Origin: Microbacterium sp. SORGH_AS_0862
Lineage (GTDB): Bacteria; Actinomycetota; Actinomycetes; Actinomycetales; Microbacteriaceae
Assembly (NCBI RefSeq): GCF_030818795.1
Contig: NZ_JAUTAY010000001.1
Coordinates: forward strand, 434,001-498,000
DNA: 64,000 nucleotides
Direction of reading: 5' to 3'
The notes beneath the pieces were generated by a model. The model saw nothing but the letters and a program-made list of their open reading frames with translations, had not been told where the DNA came from and ran no database searches. Made by a program: the position numbers and the translations under genes. Shown piece by piece: positions 47,148 to 57,632 of the stretch. Position 1 is the stretch's first letter. The number at the start of each line of letters is the position of its first letter.

Positions 47148-48455
47148 TCAGATCAGCGACAGCGGGTTGATCAGATCGGCGAGGATCAGCACGCCGCCCA
47201 TGACCGCGAGCGCCGCCACGACGACGAACGTCAGCGGGACGAGCTTGGTCGCGTCCACGGGTCGGGGTGCGGGGCGGCGCGCGATGCGCGCCCACCACCT
47301 CTTGATGCCGTCCCAGAGGGCGACGACGACGTGACCGCCATCGAGCGGCAGCAAGGGCACGAGGTTGAAGACGAACAGCGCGATGTTGAGCGAACCCAGC
47401 AGCCCGACGATCCCCGCGACGCGATTGACGATCGGAGAGGATGACGACGCCATCTCCCCGGCGATCACCCCCGCACCCACGACGCTCAGCGGGCCGTTCG
47501 GATCGCGCTCCGCGCCCGTGACGAGCGTCGATGCCGTCTCGGCCACCATCACCGGCAGCTTGACGATTATGCCGGCGACCGCGCCCACGTTCTCGATCGC
47601 CGCCTGGGGTCCCGCCCACAGCGGCTGTGCGACCAACGCGCCGGTGGGTCGCACACCGATGAAGCCGATCTCCGAGTTCGGGTCGTCCGTCTTGGGGACG
47701 GCTGCGGGCGTGATCGTCACGGTGCGCTGCGTGCCGTCCCGGTCGATGACGAAGTTCATCGCCCGGCCCGGCGAAGCCTGGATGAGCGCGGTCGCTTCGG
47801 CGAAGTCGGCCACCGTCTGACCGTCGATCGAGACGATGGTGTCTCCCGGTTCGAGGCCGGCCTGGGCGGCCGGCGCCGTTGAGGATGCGCACTCCTGGGA
47901 CGTGGAGGACGCCGGCACGCACTCGCTGAGCGAGGACACGGTCGTCGTCGCCGTCTGTACGCCGAATCCGCTGAAGAGGATCGTGAAGAGCACGATCGCC
48001 AGCAGCAGGTTCATGAAGGGCCCGCCCAGCATGATGATGACCCGCTTGTAGACGGGGAGCCGGTGGAAGGTGCGCTCCTCGGCGCCGATCAGCGTCTCTG
48101 CGTTGGCCTCGCGCGCATCCTGCACGAGCGTGCGGAAGAAGCGGGACGAGACCCGTCTCCGAGCCGCGCGACCGGGAGCCGCCCCGGCGTCCGTCGCATC
48201 CTCGTCCACGGCGGGCGCGGGCGGATACATACCGGCCATGGAGATGTAGCCGCCCAGCGGCAGCAGCTTGACGCCGTACTCCGTCTCGCCGCGGCGGCGC
48301 GAGAACAGCGTCGGGCCGAAGCCGATCATGTACTGACCGACGCGCACACCGAATGCCTTGGCGGGTACGAGATGACCGATTTCGTGGAGGGCGATCGAGA
48401 CGGCGAGGCCGACGATGAGCACCACGACACCGATCACGAAGGCGAGGATCGTCAC
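47148..48455 (-). CDS. Site-2 intramembrane metalloprotease (Rip1/RseP family)
   Basis: 435 residues with about four membrane helices. Zinc ligands are in HEIGH (about residues 23-27) and the distal LPLDGGH. A PDZ domain covers about residues 175-270 (GLEPGDTIVSIDGQTV). It performs regulated intramembrane cleavage, for example of anti-sigma factors. A GTG at 48455 is chosen because the first helix begins there. It lies between ispG and dxr, as in other actinobacteria, but here opposite-strand genes separate all three. Confidence 0.9.
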   Translation of the reverse strand: MTILAFVIGVVVLIVGLAVSIALHEIGHLVPAKAFGVRVGQYMIGFGPTLFSRRRGETEYGVKLLPLGGYISMAGMYPPAPAVDEDATDAGAAPGRAARRRVSSRFFRTLVQDAREANAETLIGAEERTFHRLPVYKRVIIMLGGPFMNLLLAIVLFTILFSGFGVQTATTTVSSLSECVPASSTSQECASSTAPAAQAGLEPGDTIVSIDGQTVADFAEATALIQASPGRAMNFVIDRDGTQRTVTITPAAVPKTDDPNSEIGFIGVRPTGALVAQPLWAGPQAAIENVGAVAGIIVKLPVMVAETASTLVTGAERDPNGPLSVVGAGVIAGEMASSSSPIVNRVAGIVGLLGSLNIALFVFNLVPLLPLDGGHVVVALWDGIKRWWARIARRPAPRPVDATKLVPLTFVVVAALAVMGGVLILADLINPLSLI

Positions 48456-48545
48456 CGCACCACCGTAGCGGCGACGGCTTTGAACGAGCCGTGCACGGCC
48501 CCGACGAGCCACGAGTGCGGATCGTGTCTGATTGAATGGAGGGCC

Positions 48546-50156
48546 ATGTCATCGCCCGCGAATCTCCCCCCGGTCCTGCGCCCAGAGAACCCTCCGACGC
48601 GGGCCCTGGGCGACCTCGCGAACCGCTTCGGAGCAGAGGTCCGCGGCGATGCGCGGGGCGTCTCGCTGCACGGGATCACGCTCGCAACCGCCGACCTCCG
48701 CCCGGGCGAGGCGTTCGTCGCCCTCCGTGGCGTGAACCGCCACGGCGCGGAGTTCGCGGCCCAGGCGATCGAACGCGGCGCGGTCGCGATCATCACGGAT
48801 GCGGCGGGCGCCGATCTCATCGGCACACCCGCCGTCCCTGTGCTCGTCCTCGACAACCCGCGGGCGCGGATGGGCGAGCTGTCCGCGTGGGTCTACGGCA
48901 CGGGCGTCGACGACGACCTCCCGCTCCTGTTCGCCACCACGGGCACCAACGGCAAGACGAGCGTCTCCCACCTCCTCGAAGGCATGCTGTCGCAGCTCGG
49001 TGTCGTCACCGGACTGTCCTCCACCGCCGAGCGCCACATCGCGGGCCAGGTGATCGTCTCGCGCCTGACGACACCCGAGGCGTCGGAGTTCCACGCGCTC
49101 CTCGCGCTCATGCGCGAGCGGGGCGTCGAGGCGGTCGCGGTCGAGGTGAGCGCGCAGGCGCTCAGCCGCCACCGCGTGGACGGGATCGTCTTCGACGTCG
49201 CAGCCTTCACGAACCTCACCCACGACCACCTCGACGACTACGCCGACATGCAGGAGTACCTCGAGGCGAAGCTCCCGCTGTTCCGCCCCGACCGCGCCCG
49301 TCGCGCCGTCATCTCGCTCGACTCGGCCGCGGCGTCCGAGGTCGTGGCACGGTGCGAGATCCCCTTCACGACCATCGCGACGCCCGACATCGCCGCGGAC
49401 GCCGAGCTCGCCGAGACAGCTCAGTGGCGCGTCGAGATCATCGACGAGCGCCAGGAAGGCACGCGGTTCGCGCTGCACGGCCCTGCCGGCGAGCGCCTCG
49501 AGACGGTGGTGCCCGTCATCGGTCGCCACATGGCGGCCAACGCGGCACTCGCGATCGTCATGATGCACGAGGGCGGCTATCCGTGGCAGCGTCTCGTGGA
49601 CACGTTGGACGGCTCACGCATCGACGCCTACCTGCCGGGTCGCACCGAGCGGGTTTCGGGTGATGCCGGCCCCGCCGTCTACGTGGACTTCGGGCATTCG
49701 CCCGACGCCTTCGAGAAGACCCTCGCCGCCGTCCGTCGCGTCACCCCCGGCCGCGTGCTGATGCTGTTCGGCGCCGACGGTGACCGCGACACCACGAAGC
49801 GCCACGACATGGGGCGCACCGGCGTCGAGGGCAGCGACATCCTCGTCATCACCGACCATCATCCGCGCTTCGAGGAACCGACCTCGATCCGGGCGACCCT
49901 CATCGAGGGGGCTCGCCGCGCGCGTCCGGATGCCGAGATCCACGAGTTCTCACCGCCCGAGCGCGCCATCGTCGAGGCCGTCGCTCTGGTCGGCGAGGGT
50001 GACGCGATCCTCTGGGCCGGACCCGGTCACCAGGATTACCGCGACATCCGCGGGCAGCGCACGCCGTACTCCGCCCGCGAGCTCGCCCGCCGTGCGCTGC
50101 GGGACGCCGGGTGGCCGGTTCCCGAGCCGCGCTGGCCCGTTCCCTACGGGGACTGA
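48546..50156 (+). CDS. Mur ligase family protein, MurE-like and outside the dcw cluster
   Basis: 536 residues with the three Mur domains: N-terminal (LGDLANRFGAEV), central ATPase with TGTNGKTS (about 138-145) and C-terminal with LMLFGADGDRD. It resembles UDP-MurNAc-tripeptide ligase. The MurE amino-acid selector DNPR is replaced by DHHPR at about residue 436, so the added residue is likely not meso-diaminopimelate. It may be a second ligase, or may act on cyanophycin- or other wall-linked precursors. Divergent from rip, with about 90 bases between the starts. Confidence 0.8.
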   Translation: MSSPANLPPVLRPENPPTRALGDLANRFGAEVRGDARGVSLHGITLATADLRPGEAFVALRGVNRHGAEFAAQAIERGAVAIITDAAGADLIGTPAVPVLVLDNPRARMGELSAWVYGTGVDDDLPLLFATTGTNGKTSVSHLLEGMLSQLGVVTGLSSTAERHIAGQVIVSRLTTPEASEFHALLALMRERGVEAVAVEVSAQALSRHRVDGIVFDVAAFTNLTHDHLDDYADMQEYLEAKLPLFRPDRARRAVISLDSAAASEVVARCEIPFTTIATPDIAADAELAETAQWRVEIIDERQEGTRFALHGPAGERLETVVPVIGRHMAANAALAIVMMHEGGYPWQRLVDTLDGSRIDAYLPGRTERVSGDAGPAVYVDFGHSPDAFEKTLAAVRRVTPGRVLMLFGADGDRDTTKRHDMGRTGVEGSDILVITDHHPRFEEPTSIRATLIEGARRARPDAEIHEFSPPERAIVEAVALVGEGDAILWAGPGHQDYRDIRGQRTPYSARELARRALRDAGWPVPEPRWPVPYGD

Positions 50157-50196
50157 ACCCGCATCCGTCCGCTCCGCGGCGACTCCTGCCGAGCGC

Positions 50197-50210
50197 GGGA
50201 CCTTGGTCCC
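50197..50210. promoter_or_regulatory. DosR/DevR-like palindrome upstream of pflB
   Basis: GGGACCTTGGTCCC is a perfect 14-bp palindrome that matches the GGGAC-xxxx-GTCCC core of mycobacterial DosR boxes. It lies 41 bases after the Mur ligase stop and 192 before pflB. Hypoxia control of an oxygen-sensitive fermentation enzyme would be logical. Regulator identity is inferred. Confidence 0.45.
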
Positions 50211-50401
50211 TGGCGCGCCCGAAACCTTGTTGTTCCCACACAAGGAAGTCAGTGGTCTGACCTCTCTGATTATTCACGGCGTGCACGCTCCGAACACCGC
50301 CGCAGCCCGGGTCTAGCGTGACAACAGGCCCGCCGGGCGGGCGCCCGACGACGAGCACCACCCCGACGCGACCGGCCCCACGAGGACAAGGAAGCGACAT
50401 C

Positions 50402-52678
50402 ATGAGCATCGTCACCCCCGCAGGAGTATCCCGCGACGCACAGGACGCCCAACCGCAGGCCTGGGACGGCTTCACGGCCGGCCCGTGGCAGGACGGCGTG
50501 GACGTGCGCGACTTCATCCAGCGCAATTACACCCCGTACACCGGCGACGGCTCCTTCCTCGCCGGTCCCACCGAGCGGACGACGCGGGTGTGGAACACGC
50601 TGGCCGCCATGTTCCCCGAGGAGCGCGAGCGTGGCGTCTACGACATCGACCCCTACACGCCCGCCGCGATCACCGCCCACCAGCCCGGCTACATCGCGAA
50701 GGACGACGAGCTGATCGTCGGGCTGCAGACCGATGCGCCTCTCAAGCGCGCCATCATGCCGAACGGCGGATGGCGGATGGTCGAGGGCGCCCTCAAGACC
50801 TACGGCTACGAGGTCGACGAGACCCTCAAGGCGATCTACACGCAGTACCGCAAGACCCACAACGAGGGCGTCTTCGACGTGTACTCCCCCTCGGTGCGCG
50901 CCGCTCGCCGGTCGCACATCATCACGGGCCTGCCCGACGCCTACGGCCGCGGCCGTATCATCGGCGACTACCGCCGCGTGGCGCTCTACGGTGTCGACGC
51001 GCTCATCGCCGCGAAGAAGATCGACAAGCTCGGCCTGGACACGACACCGTTCACGGAGGACGTCGTGCGCGCCCGCGAAGAGCACGCCGAACAGATCCGC
51101 GCCCTGGGCGAGTTGAAGCAGATGGCAGCCTCCTACGGCTATGACATCTCCGGGCCCGCCACGACCGCCCGCGAGGCCGTCCAGTGGCTCTACTTCGCCT
51201 ACCTCGGTTCGGTAAAGGAGCAGAACGGCGCGGCGATGTCGCTCGGTCGCACCTCGACGTTCCTCGACGTGTTCGTCCAGCGCGACCTCGAGCGGGGGCT
51301 GCTCACCGAGAGCGAAGCACAGGAGATCGTCGACGACTTCGTCATCAAGCTGCGGATCGTGCGGTTCCTTCGCACTCCCGAGTACGACCAGCTGTTCTCC
51401 GGCGACCCGACCTGGGTGACCGAGACGATCGGCGGCGTCGGCGAGGACGGTCGTCCGCTGGTGACGCGCACCTCGTTCCGCTACCTGCAGACGCTCTACA
51501 ACCTGGGTCCCGCACCCGAGCCGAACATGACCGTGTTCTGGAGCGAGCAGCTGCCGGAGGGCTTCAAGAACTTCTGCGCGCAGGTCTCGATCGACACCTC
51601 GGCCGTCCAGTACGAGTCGGATGACCTCATCCGCGCCCAGTGGGGCGACGACGCGGCCATCGCGTGCTGCGTGTCCCCGATGCGGGTGGGCAAGCAGATG
51701 CAGTTCTTCGGCGCCCGCGTGAACCTCGCCAAGACGCTCCTGTACGCCATCAACGGCGGACGCGACGAGGTCACGGGCGAGCAGATCGCTCCCGAGGAGA
51801 CGCCCGTCGGCGACGGCCCCCTCGACTACGCCGATGTGGACGCACGCTTCGACAGGATGATGGACTGGCTCGCCGCGACCTACGTGGAGGCACTGAACTG
51901 CATCCACTGGTCGCACGACAAGTACGCGTACGAGCGTCTCGAGATGGCGCTTCACGACAAGGACGTGCTGCGCACGATGGCCTTCGGCATCGCCGGGCTC
52001 TCGGTCGCCGCGGACTCCCTCTCCGCCATCAAGTACGCCACCGTCACTCCGATCCGCGACGAGCGCGGCATCGTCGTCGACTACCGCACCGAGGGCGTCT
52101 TCCCCGCCTACGGCAACGACGACGACCGGGCGGACGCGATCGCCGTCGAGCTCGTCGAACGGTTCATGGCGAAGCTTCGCCGTCACCCGATGTACCGCAA
52201 CGCGCTGCCGACGCAGTCCGTGCTGACGATCACCTCGAACGTCGTCTACGGCAAGGCCACGGGGAACACCCCCGACGGACGCCGGGCCGGCGAGCCGTTC
52301 GCACCGGGCGCCAACCCGATGAACGGACGCGACACGCACGGGATGCTGGCCTCGGCCCTCTCGGTCGCGAAGGTGCCGTACACGGAGGCACAGGACGGGA
52401 TCTCGCTCACCAACACGATCGTGCCGGCCGGCCTCGGCCGCACAGCCGATGAGCGTTCGCGCAACCTGGCGGGCCTGCTGGACGCGTACTTCAGCTCCAA
52501 CGGGTACCACATGAACGTCAACGTGCTGAACCGCGAGACGCTGCTCGACGCCATGGAGAACCCCGAGGCGTACCCGCAGCTGACGATCCGGGTGTCCGGC
52601 TACGCCGTGAACTTCGTGCGACTGACGCGCGAGCAGCAGCTCGACGTGCTGTCCCGCACGTTCCACGGGGGGATGTGA
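50402..52678 (+). CDS. pflB: Formate C-acetyltransferase (pyruvate formate-lyase)
   Basis: 758 residues. A glycyl radical enzyme that splits pyruvate with CoA into acetyl-CoA and formate without oxygen. The catalytic adjacent cysteines lie in IACCVSPM and the radical glycine in RVSGYAVNF near the C terminus. [12 protein letters not shown] and the long helical body match PflB (about 760). An AAGGAAG precedes the ATG. Its activating enzyme gene follows after seven bases. It gives the organism an anaerobic mode. Confidence 0.94.
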   Translation: MSIVTPAGVSRDAQDAQPQAWDGFTAGPWQDGVDVRDFIQRNYTPYTGDGSFLAGPTERTTRVWNTLAAMFPEERERGVYDIDPYTPAAITAHQPGYIAKDDELIVGLQTDAPLKRAIMPNGGWRMVEGALKTYGYEVDETLKAIYTQYRKTHNEGVFDVYSPSVRAARRSHIITGLPDAYGRGRIIGDYRRVALYGVDALIAAKKIDKLGLDTTPFTEDVVRAREEHAEQIRALGELKQMAASYGYDISGPATTAREAVQWLYFAYLGSVKEQNGAAMSLGRTSTFLDVFVQRDLERGLLTESEAQEIVDDFVIKLRIVRFLRTPEYDQLFSGDPTWVTETIGGVGEDGRPLVTRTSFRYLQTLYNLGPAPEPNMTVFWSEQLPEGFKNFCAQVSIDTSAVQYESDDLIRAQWGDDAAIACCVSPMRVGKQMQFFGARVNLAKTLLYAINGGRDEVTGEQIAPEETPVGDGPLDYADVDARFDRMMDWLAATYVEALNCIHWSHDKYAYERLEMALHDKDVLRTMAFGIAGLSVAADSLSAIKYATVTPIRDERGIVVDYRTEGVFPAYGNDDDRADAIAVELVERFMAKLRRHPMYRNALPTQSVLTITSNVVYGKATGNTPDGRRAGEPFAPGANPMNGRDTHGMLASALSVAKVPYTEAQDGISLTNTIVPAGLGRTADERSRNLAGLLDAYFSSNGYHMNVNVLNRETLLDAMENPEAYPQLTIRVSGYAVNFVRLTREQQLDVLSRTFHGGM

Positions 52679-52685
52679 GAGTGCC

Positions 52686-53588
52686 ATGACCGTGCTGCTG
52701 GGCACGCCGCTCCCCCGGGATGCGGTGCAGCTCGACGCTCCGGTCGAGGAGGCCGGCACCACCCGTCGCGGTGGTGCCGGCCTCCACGGCCTCGACGTCG
52801 CCGATATCGACCGCGCCGGACGCCTCGCCGCGATGCGCACCGGCGAGCTCGGCTCCGTGCACTCGTGGGAGCTCGTCACGGCGGTCGACGGCCCCGGAAC
52901 GCGCCTGACCCTCTTCCTCAACGGCTGTCCACTGCGGTGCCTGTACTGCCAGAACCCGGACACGTTCGCCATGAAGGACGGCGTCCCGGTGACGGCGGAT
53001 GCGGTTCTGGAGCGCCTCCGCCGTTATCTCGGCGTCTTCCGCGCCACCGGTGGGGGTCTCACGATCTCCGGAGGCGAGGTGCTCATGCAGCCCGCCTTCG
53101 CGGCCCGGTTGGTCCGCGGCGCCAAGGCGATGGGTATCCACACAGCGCTCGACACGTCCGGCTACCTGGGGGCGCACGCCACCGACGAGCTTCTCGCCGA
53201 CACCGACCTGGTCCTGCTGGACGTGAAGTCCGGCGACCCCGACACGTACCGCCGTGTCACAGGCCGCGAGCTCGAGCCGACCCTCGAGTTCGGCGAGCGC
53301 CTGGCGCGCCGCGGCGACGTCGAGGTGTGGGTCCGCTTTGTCCTCGTCCCCGGTCTGACCGACGACGTCGACAACGTCGCCGCGGTCGCCCGCTACGCCG
53401 CATCTCTGAACGAGATCCGCCCCGGCACCGTGACCCGTGTCGAGGTGCTGCCCTTCCACCAGATGGGTCGCGACAAGTGGCACGAGCTGGGACGTACCTA
53501 TCCCCTGGAAGACACTCCCGCGCCCGAGAAGGAGCTCATCGAACGCGTGCGCGGACAGTTCGCGGCGGAAGGGCTGACGGTCTACTGA
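52686..53588 (+). CDS. pflA: Pyruvate formate-lyase activating enzyme
   Basis: 300 residues, radical SAM. The [4Fe-4S] cysteines are Cys81, Cys85 and Cys88 in [22 protein letters not shown] and the later VPGLTDD fit PflA. It generates the glycyl radical on PflB. The first about 48 residues, before [13 protein letters not shown], are absent from the usual PflA start, so translation may instead begin at the internal ATG near 52833. Its end overlaps dxr by seven bases on the other strand. Confidence 0.9.
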   Translation: MTVLLGTPLPRDAVQLDAPVEEAGTTRRGGAGLHGLDVADIDRAGRLAAMRTGELGSVHSWELVTAVDGPGTRLTLFLNGCPLRCLYCQNPDTFAMKDGVPVTADAVLERLRRYLGVFRATGGGLTISGGEVLMQPAFAARLVRGAKAMGIHTALDTSGYLGAHATDELLADTDLVLLDVKSGDPDTYRRVTGRELEPTLEFGERLARRGDVEVWVRFVLVPGLTDDVDNVAAVARYAASLNEIRPGTVTRVEVLPFHQMGRDKWHELGRTYPLEDTPAPEKELIERVRGQFAAEGLTVY

Positions 53589-54670
53589 CCGGACGCCGCC
53601 ACAGCCGCATCCGCCGTACGGCGCGCCCAGCTCTCCGCATCGGCCAGGCCCTCGCGACTCAGCGTTGCGGGGGCCTCGTGCGCGTCGACGACGCGGCGGA
53701 CGATGTCGAGGATGTCCAGGAATCCGATCCGTCCCTCGTGGAACGCATCGACCGCCTGCTCGTTGGCCGCGTTGAACACGGCGGGATACGTGCGTCCCGC
53801 CTCGCCCACGCTCTTGGCGAGGGCGACTGCCGGGAACGCCGCCTCGTCGAGCGGCTCGAACGTCCAGGTCGACGCACGGGTGAAGTCGAGGGGCGCCCCG
53901 ACCCCGCTCACGCGGTGCGGCCAGTCGAGCCCCAGCGAGATGGGCAGGCGCATGTCCGGGGGCGACGCCTGCGCGATCGTGGATCCGTCCACGAACTCGA
54001 CCATTGAGTGCACGATCGACTGCGGATGCACGACCACGTCGATCTGCGCGTAGGGGACCCCGAACAGCAGATGGGCCTCGATGACCTCGAGTCCCTTGTT
54101 CACGAGGCTCGCCGAGTTGGTGGTCACCACGCGCCCCATGTCCCACGTCGGGTGGGCGAGAGCCTCGGCCGGCGTGGCCGCGGCGAGCTGCTCACGGGTA
54201 CGTCCACGGAACGGTCCGCCGGATGCGGTGAGCACGAGCCGGCGCACCTCGGAGGGCCTTCCCGACCGCAGGGCCTGCGCGATCGCCGAGTGCTCGGAAT
54301 CCACGGGGACGATCTGTCCCGGCGCAGCCAGCGCGGTCACCAGCTCGCCGCCGACGATGAGCGACTCCTTGTTCGCGAGCGCCAGCGTGCGCCCCTCCTC
54401 GAGGGCGGCCAGGGTGGGACCGAGCCCGACAGAGCCCGTGATGCCGTTGAGGACGACATCGGCGTCCACGCCTCGGACGAGCGACTCCGCCTCGGCGGCT
54501 CCGAGCGCCGTGTCGGCGACGCCGAACTCCGCCGCCTGCGCCTCGAGACCCGCGCGGTCGGTGCCCGCGGCCAGACCGACGACGCGGAAGCGGTCCGGAT
54601 TGTTCCGGATCACCTCCAGCGCCTGGGTGCCGATCGACCCGGTGGAGCCGAGGACGACGACGCGCCGCAC
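53582..54670 (-). CDS. dxr: 1-deoxy-D-xylulose 5-phosphate reductoisomerase
   Basis: 362 residues. First committed step of the MEP pathway: NADPH-dependent conversion of DXP to MEP. It has an NADPH fold with [13 protein letters not shown] at the N terminus, [13 protein letters not shown] and the metal/substrate segment TASGGPFRG. It is part of the dxr-rip-ispG group and is followed upstream by an FKBP lipoprotein gene with four bases between. Confidence 0.94.
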   Translation of the reverse strand: MRRVVVLGSTGSIGTQALEVIRNNPDRFRVVGLAAGTDRAGLEAQAAEFGVADTALGAAEAESLVRGVDADVVLNGITGSVGLGPTLAALEEGRTLALANKESLIVGGELVTALAAPGQIVPVDSEHSAIAQALRSGRPSEVRRLVLTASGGPFRGRTREQLAAATPAEALAHPTWDMGRVVTTNSASLVNKGLEVIEAHLLFGVPYAQIDVVVHPQSIVHSMVEFVDGSTIAQASPPDMRLPISLGLDWPHRVSGVGAPLDFTRASTWTFEPLDEAAFPAVALAKSVGEAGRTYPAVFNAANEQAVDAFHEGRIGFLDILDIVRRVVDAHEAPATLSREGLADAESWARRTADAAVAASGQ

Positions 54671-54674
54671 GGGG

Positions 54675-55619
54675 TCAGCCCTCGGTCGGCTTCGTGGAGA
54701 CGATGTCGATGACGAAGACGAGCGTCTCCCCTGCCAGCTGCTGCTGCGACGATCCGGCCTCGCCGTAGCCGCACGAGGGCGACATCGACACCAGGACCTG
54801 CGAACCGGCCTTCTGTCCTTCCAGCGCCCGCTTGAAGCCGACCACGACGCCGTCGGTGGAGAAGCTCGCGGTCTGGCCGCGGTCGTAGCTCGAATCGAAC
54901 GTGGAGCCGTCCGACCACTTCACACCCGCGTAGTTGACCTCGACCGTGTCGCCGGCGCCCACGGTGTCGCCGTCGCCCTCCTTGAGCACCTCCACACGAA
55001 CGCCGTCCTCGGGGGCCGACGCGGGAATCGTGATCGTGGGCTTGTCGTCGGCGAAGGTCACGGTGGGCGCCTCGCCCGCGAACGGCTCCGCCTGGCACCA
55101 CTGGGCCTCGGGCGTCGAGGAGAGGAGGTCCACGACGAACACCTGCGCGGCACTGTTGCTGCTCGCGGGCAGGGTCGCGACGACGCGGGTTCCGGGGGTG
55201 GCGCAGCCGAGGACCTTGCCGAGCACGCTCTCGGCCGCGACCGGCTGCGGCTGCACGGGCGTGCCGTCGTGACCGACGGATCCCTGCAGCTGCCCGGTGG
55301 CCGCGTCGAAGGCGGAGAGCGCGTAGGTGACGTAATCGCCCGCGGCGATGGGCGTGCCGGTGCCCTCCGTGACCACGGTGCGCTCCACGTCGGAGATGTC
55401 CAACGGAGCGGTGAAGGTCGCGGTCGGCTGCTGGCCGAACTCGCCCGACACGCTGACCGCGTCGGAGGCGGCACCCGAGGAGGCGACGTCGGCGCACAGA
55501 TCTGCTGCCGCGGTCGCGGAGGGGGCAGAGGTCGCGTCCGGCGAGGATGCGGCGGAGCATCCGGCGAGCGCGAGGGCGCTGACCGCGAGTGCGGACAGGA
55601 TGTAGAGCGGACGGCGCAC
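54675..55619 (-). CDS. FKBP-type peptidyl-prolyl isomerase lipoprotein
   Basis: 314 residues. A lipobox LAGC gives a lipidated Cys at about residue 21. The C-terminal FKBP domain (about 215-312) carries [23 protein letters not shown] and [22 protein letters not shown], typical of active isomerases. A second, more diverged FKBP-like region precedes it. It should assist folding of secreted proteins at the outer face of the membrane. Confidence 0.87.
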   Translation of the reverse strand: MRRPLYILSALAVSALALAGCSAASSPDATSAPSATAAADLCADVASSGAASDAVSVSGEFGQQPTATFTAPLDISDVERTVVTEGTGTPIAAGDYVTYALSAFDAATGQLQGSVGHDGTPVQPQPVAAESVLGKVLGCATPGTRVVATLPASSNSAAQVFVVDLLSSTPEAQWCQAEPFAGEAPTVTFADDKPTITIPASAPEDGVRVEVLKEGDGDTVGAGDTVEVNYAGVKWSDGSTFDSSYDRGQTASFSTDGVVVGFKRALEGQKAGSQVLVSMSPSCGYGEAGSSQQQLAGETLVFVIDIVSTKPTEG

Positions 55620-55741
55620 GGGAACCTCCAGAATCGGTGCGGGGCTGACCCATCATCCCGCATCCGCCCATGCCCTCGCTGAGAGGCCCCGGGCGAGCCC
55701 TCATGCGCCGGAGGGAATGGAATCCGCAGTAGCCTCTTACG

Positions 55742-56533
55742 GTGACAGATGCGCAGAGCCGCGACGCGGAGAACGTCCCCGATCCGCGCGCATCCGAATC
55801 CAAGCCCGTGACGGATGTCGGCTTCGCGTACTTCCTCGGGCGCCGCGTGCTGGCCCCTCTGGCACGCGTGGCATACCGGCCGCGCATCGAGGGGCGCCAG
55901 AATGTGCCGCGCACCGGGCCGGTCATCTTCGCTGCGAACCACCTCTCGTTCATCGACTCCTTCGCCATCCCCATGGCAGCCCCCCGACCGGTCCAGTTCC
56001 TCGCGAAGTCGAGCTACTTCGACGGACCGGGGCTCAAGGGCTGGCTCTCGCGGCAGATCTTCCTCGGGCTCGGGGCGAACCCCGTGGAGAGGGGCGCGGG
56101 ACAGGCGGCGCTGGACGCACTCGACCAGCAGAAGCGGATGCTGGAGGCCGGGAAAGCCATCGCGCTGTATCCCGAGGGCACGCGTTCACTCGACGGCAGG
56201 CTCTACAAGGGACGCACCGGCGTCGCCTTCCTCGCTCTCCAGACCGGCGCGCCCGTGGTGCCTGTCGGTCTCATCGGCACGAACGAGGCCATGCCCGTGG
56301 GGGCGAAGTTCCCCCGCACGAAGCCGCGCGTCACGATCCGTTTCGGGGAGCCGCTCGATCTCTCGGCGCACGGGCCAGCCAGCTCCGGGCGTGCGCGTCG
56401 CGCGGCGACCGACGAGCTCATGGCGGCGATCCACGCCCTCTCGGGGCAGGAGCTGGCCGGCACGTACAACGAGGTGCCCGCGCACGGCGCCATCGAACGC
56501 ATCAAGCGGGTCCTGCCTCACGAGCGCCTCTGA
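55742..56533 (+). CDS. 1-acyl-sn-glycerol-3-phosphate acyltransferase-like protein
   Basis: 263 residues. The catalytic NHLSFID (NHxxxxD) lies at about residue 67, with ALYPEGTRS at about 142 and PVVPVGLIGT later, the PlsC family order. It transfers an acyl group to lysophosphatidate or a related lysolipid in phospholipid synthesis. GTG start at 55742. A membrane-proximal hydrophobic segment precedes the active site. Confidence 0.87.
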   Translation: MTDAQSRDAENVPDPRASESKPVTDVGFAYFLGRRVLAPLARVAYRPRIEGRQNVPRTGPVIFAANHLSFIDSFAIPMAAPRPVQFLAKSSYFDGPGLKGWLSRQIFLGLGANPVERGAGQAALDALDQQKRMLEAGKAIALYPEGTRSLDGRLYKGRTGVAFLALQTGAPVVPVGLIGTNEAMPVGAKFPRTKPRVTIRFGEPLDLSAHGPASSGRARRAATDELMAAIHALSGQELAGTYNEVPAHGAIERIKRVLPHERL

Positions 56534-56629
56534 CGGCACACTTTCTCATTCACGGCTTCCGGCACTTGACGCTCGGCCGCACCGGGTGGAGATTCGGAGC
56601 GTCTGCGAAGCCACAATGAGGAGGCATCC

Positions 56630-57625
56630 GTGAAGAAGTTCATCAACGACCCGACCCAGGTACTCTCCGATGCTCTGGCCGGCATCCGACTCGCCCATCC
56701 CGAACTGCGAGTCGACTCCGCCAACCGCGTCATCTTCCGCGCCGAGGCGACGCGCCCCGGCAAGGTCGCACTCGTCTCCGGCGGCGGCTCCGGCCACGAA
56801 CCCATGCACGGCGGGTTCGTGGGAACGGGGATGCTCGACGCCGCGTGTGCGGGCGAGGTGTTCACCTCCCCCACTCCCGACCAGATCCTCGCCGCCACCG
56901 TCGGGGCCGATTCCGGGGCCGGCGTCCTGCACATCGTGAAGAACTACACCGGCGACGTCCTCAACTTCGAGATGGCGGCCGAACTCGCCACGGCAGAGGG
57001 TGTGCGCGTCGCGTCCGTGGTGGTCGCCGACGACGTCGCGGTGCAGGACTCCACGTGGACGGCGGGGCGACGGGGCGTGGGCACGACGGTCGTGCTCGAG
57101 AAGATCGTGGGCGCCGCTGCCGAGGAGGGCATGGACCTCGACGCCCTCGCCGCTCTCGCCACCCGCGTCAGCGAGAGCGGGCGCTCCATGGGCGTCGCGC
57201 TGACCAGCTGCACCGTGCCGGCGGCGGGCAAGCCGACCTTCGACCTCCCGGACGACGAGATGGAGGTGGGCGTCGGTATCCACGGCGAACCGGGACGTTC
57301 GCGCGTGCCCCTCGCCAGCGCCCACGAGATCGCCCGCATGCTCGTCGACCCCATCGTGCACGATTTCGGCGACGCGCGCGGCGATGCCATCGTGCTGCTG
57401 TCCGGCCTCGGCGCCACTCCGCTGATCGAGCAGTACCTCCTGTACGGCGAGATCGCGCCCCTGCTTGCGGCGGCGGGCTTCGACGTACGCCGCGTGCTGG
57501 TCGGCGACTACATCACGAGCCTCGACATGGCCGGTGCCTCGCTGACCGTCGTGCGTGCCGATGACGAGTTCGTGCGCCTGTGGGATGCTCCGGTGGTCAC
57601 GCCCGGCTTGCGCTGGGGAGCGTGA
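56630..57625 (+). CDS. dhaK: PTS-dependent dihydroxyacetone kinase, DhaK subunit
   Basis: 331 residues. It binds dihydroxyacetone covalently through His218 in GIHGEPGRSR. SGGGSGHEPMHGGFVGTGM and KNYTGDVLNFEMA match the family. DhaL, bound to ADP, transfers phosphate to the sugar held by DhaK. The start has GAGG upstream (AATGAGGAGG region). It is the first gene of a dhaKLM set, each later gene overlapping or adjacent. Confidence 0.94.
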   Translation: MKKFINDPTQVLSDALAGIRLAHPELRVDSANRVIFRAEATRPGKVALVSGGGSGHEPMHGGFVGTGMLDAACAGEVFTSPTPDQILAATVGADSGAGVLHIVKNYTGDVLNFEMAAELATAEGVRVASVVVADDVAVQDSTWTAGRRGVGTTVVLEKIVGAAAEEGMDLDALAALATRVSESGRSMGVALTSCTVPAAGKPTFDLPDDEMEVGVGIHGEPGRSRVPLASAHEIARMLVDPIVHDFGDARGDAIVLLSGLGATPLIEQYLLYGEIAPLLAAAGFDVRRVLVGDYITSLDMAGASLTVVRADDEFVRLWDAPVVTPGLRWGA

Positions 57626-57632
57626 GCGCGCG

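Noticed and set aside
50197..50210. Palindrome as a terminator of the Mur ligase gene
   Set aside because: Six-base arms with a two-base centre would make a poor hairpin and no T tract follows; an operator is more likely.
50270..52972. 900-residue minus-strand ORF across pflB
   Set aside because: It is antisense to a clear pyruvate formate-lyase and has no recognisable domain; a GC-bias artefact.
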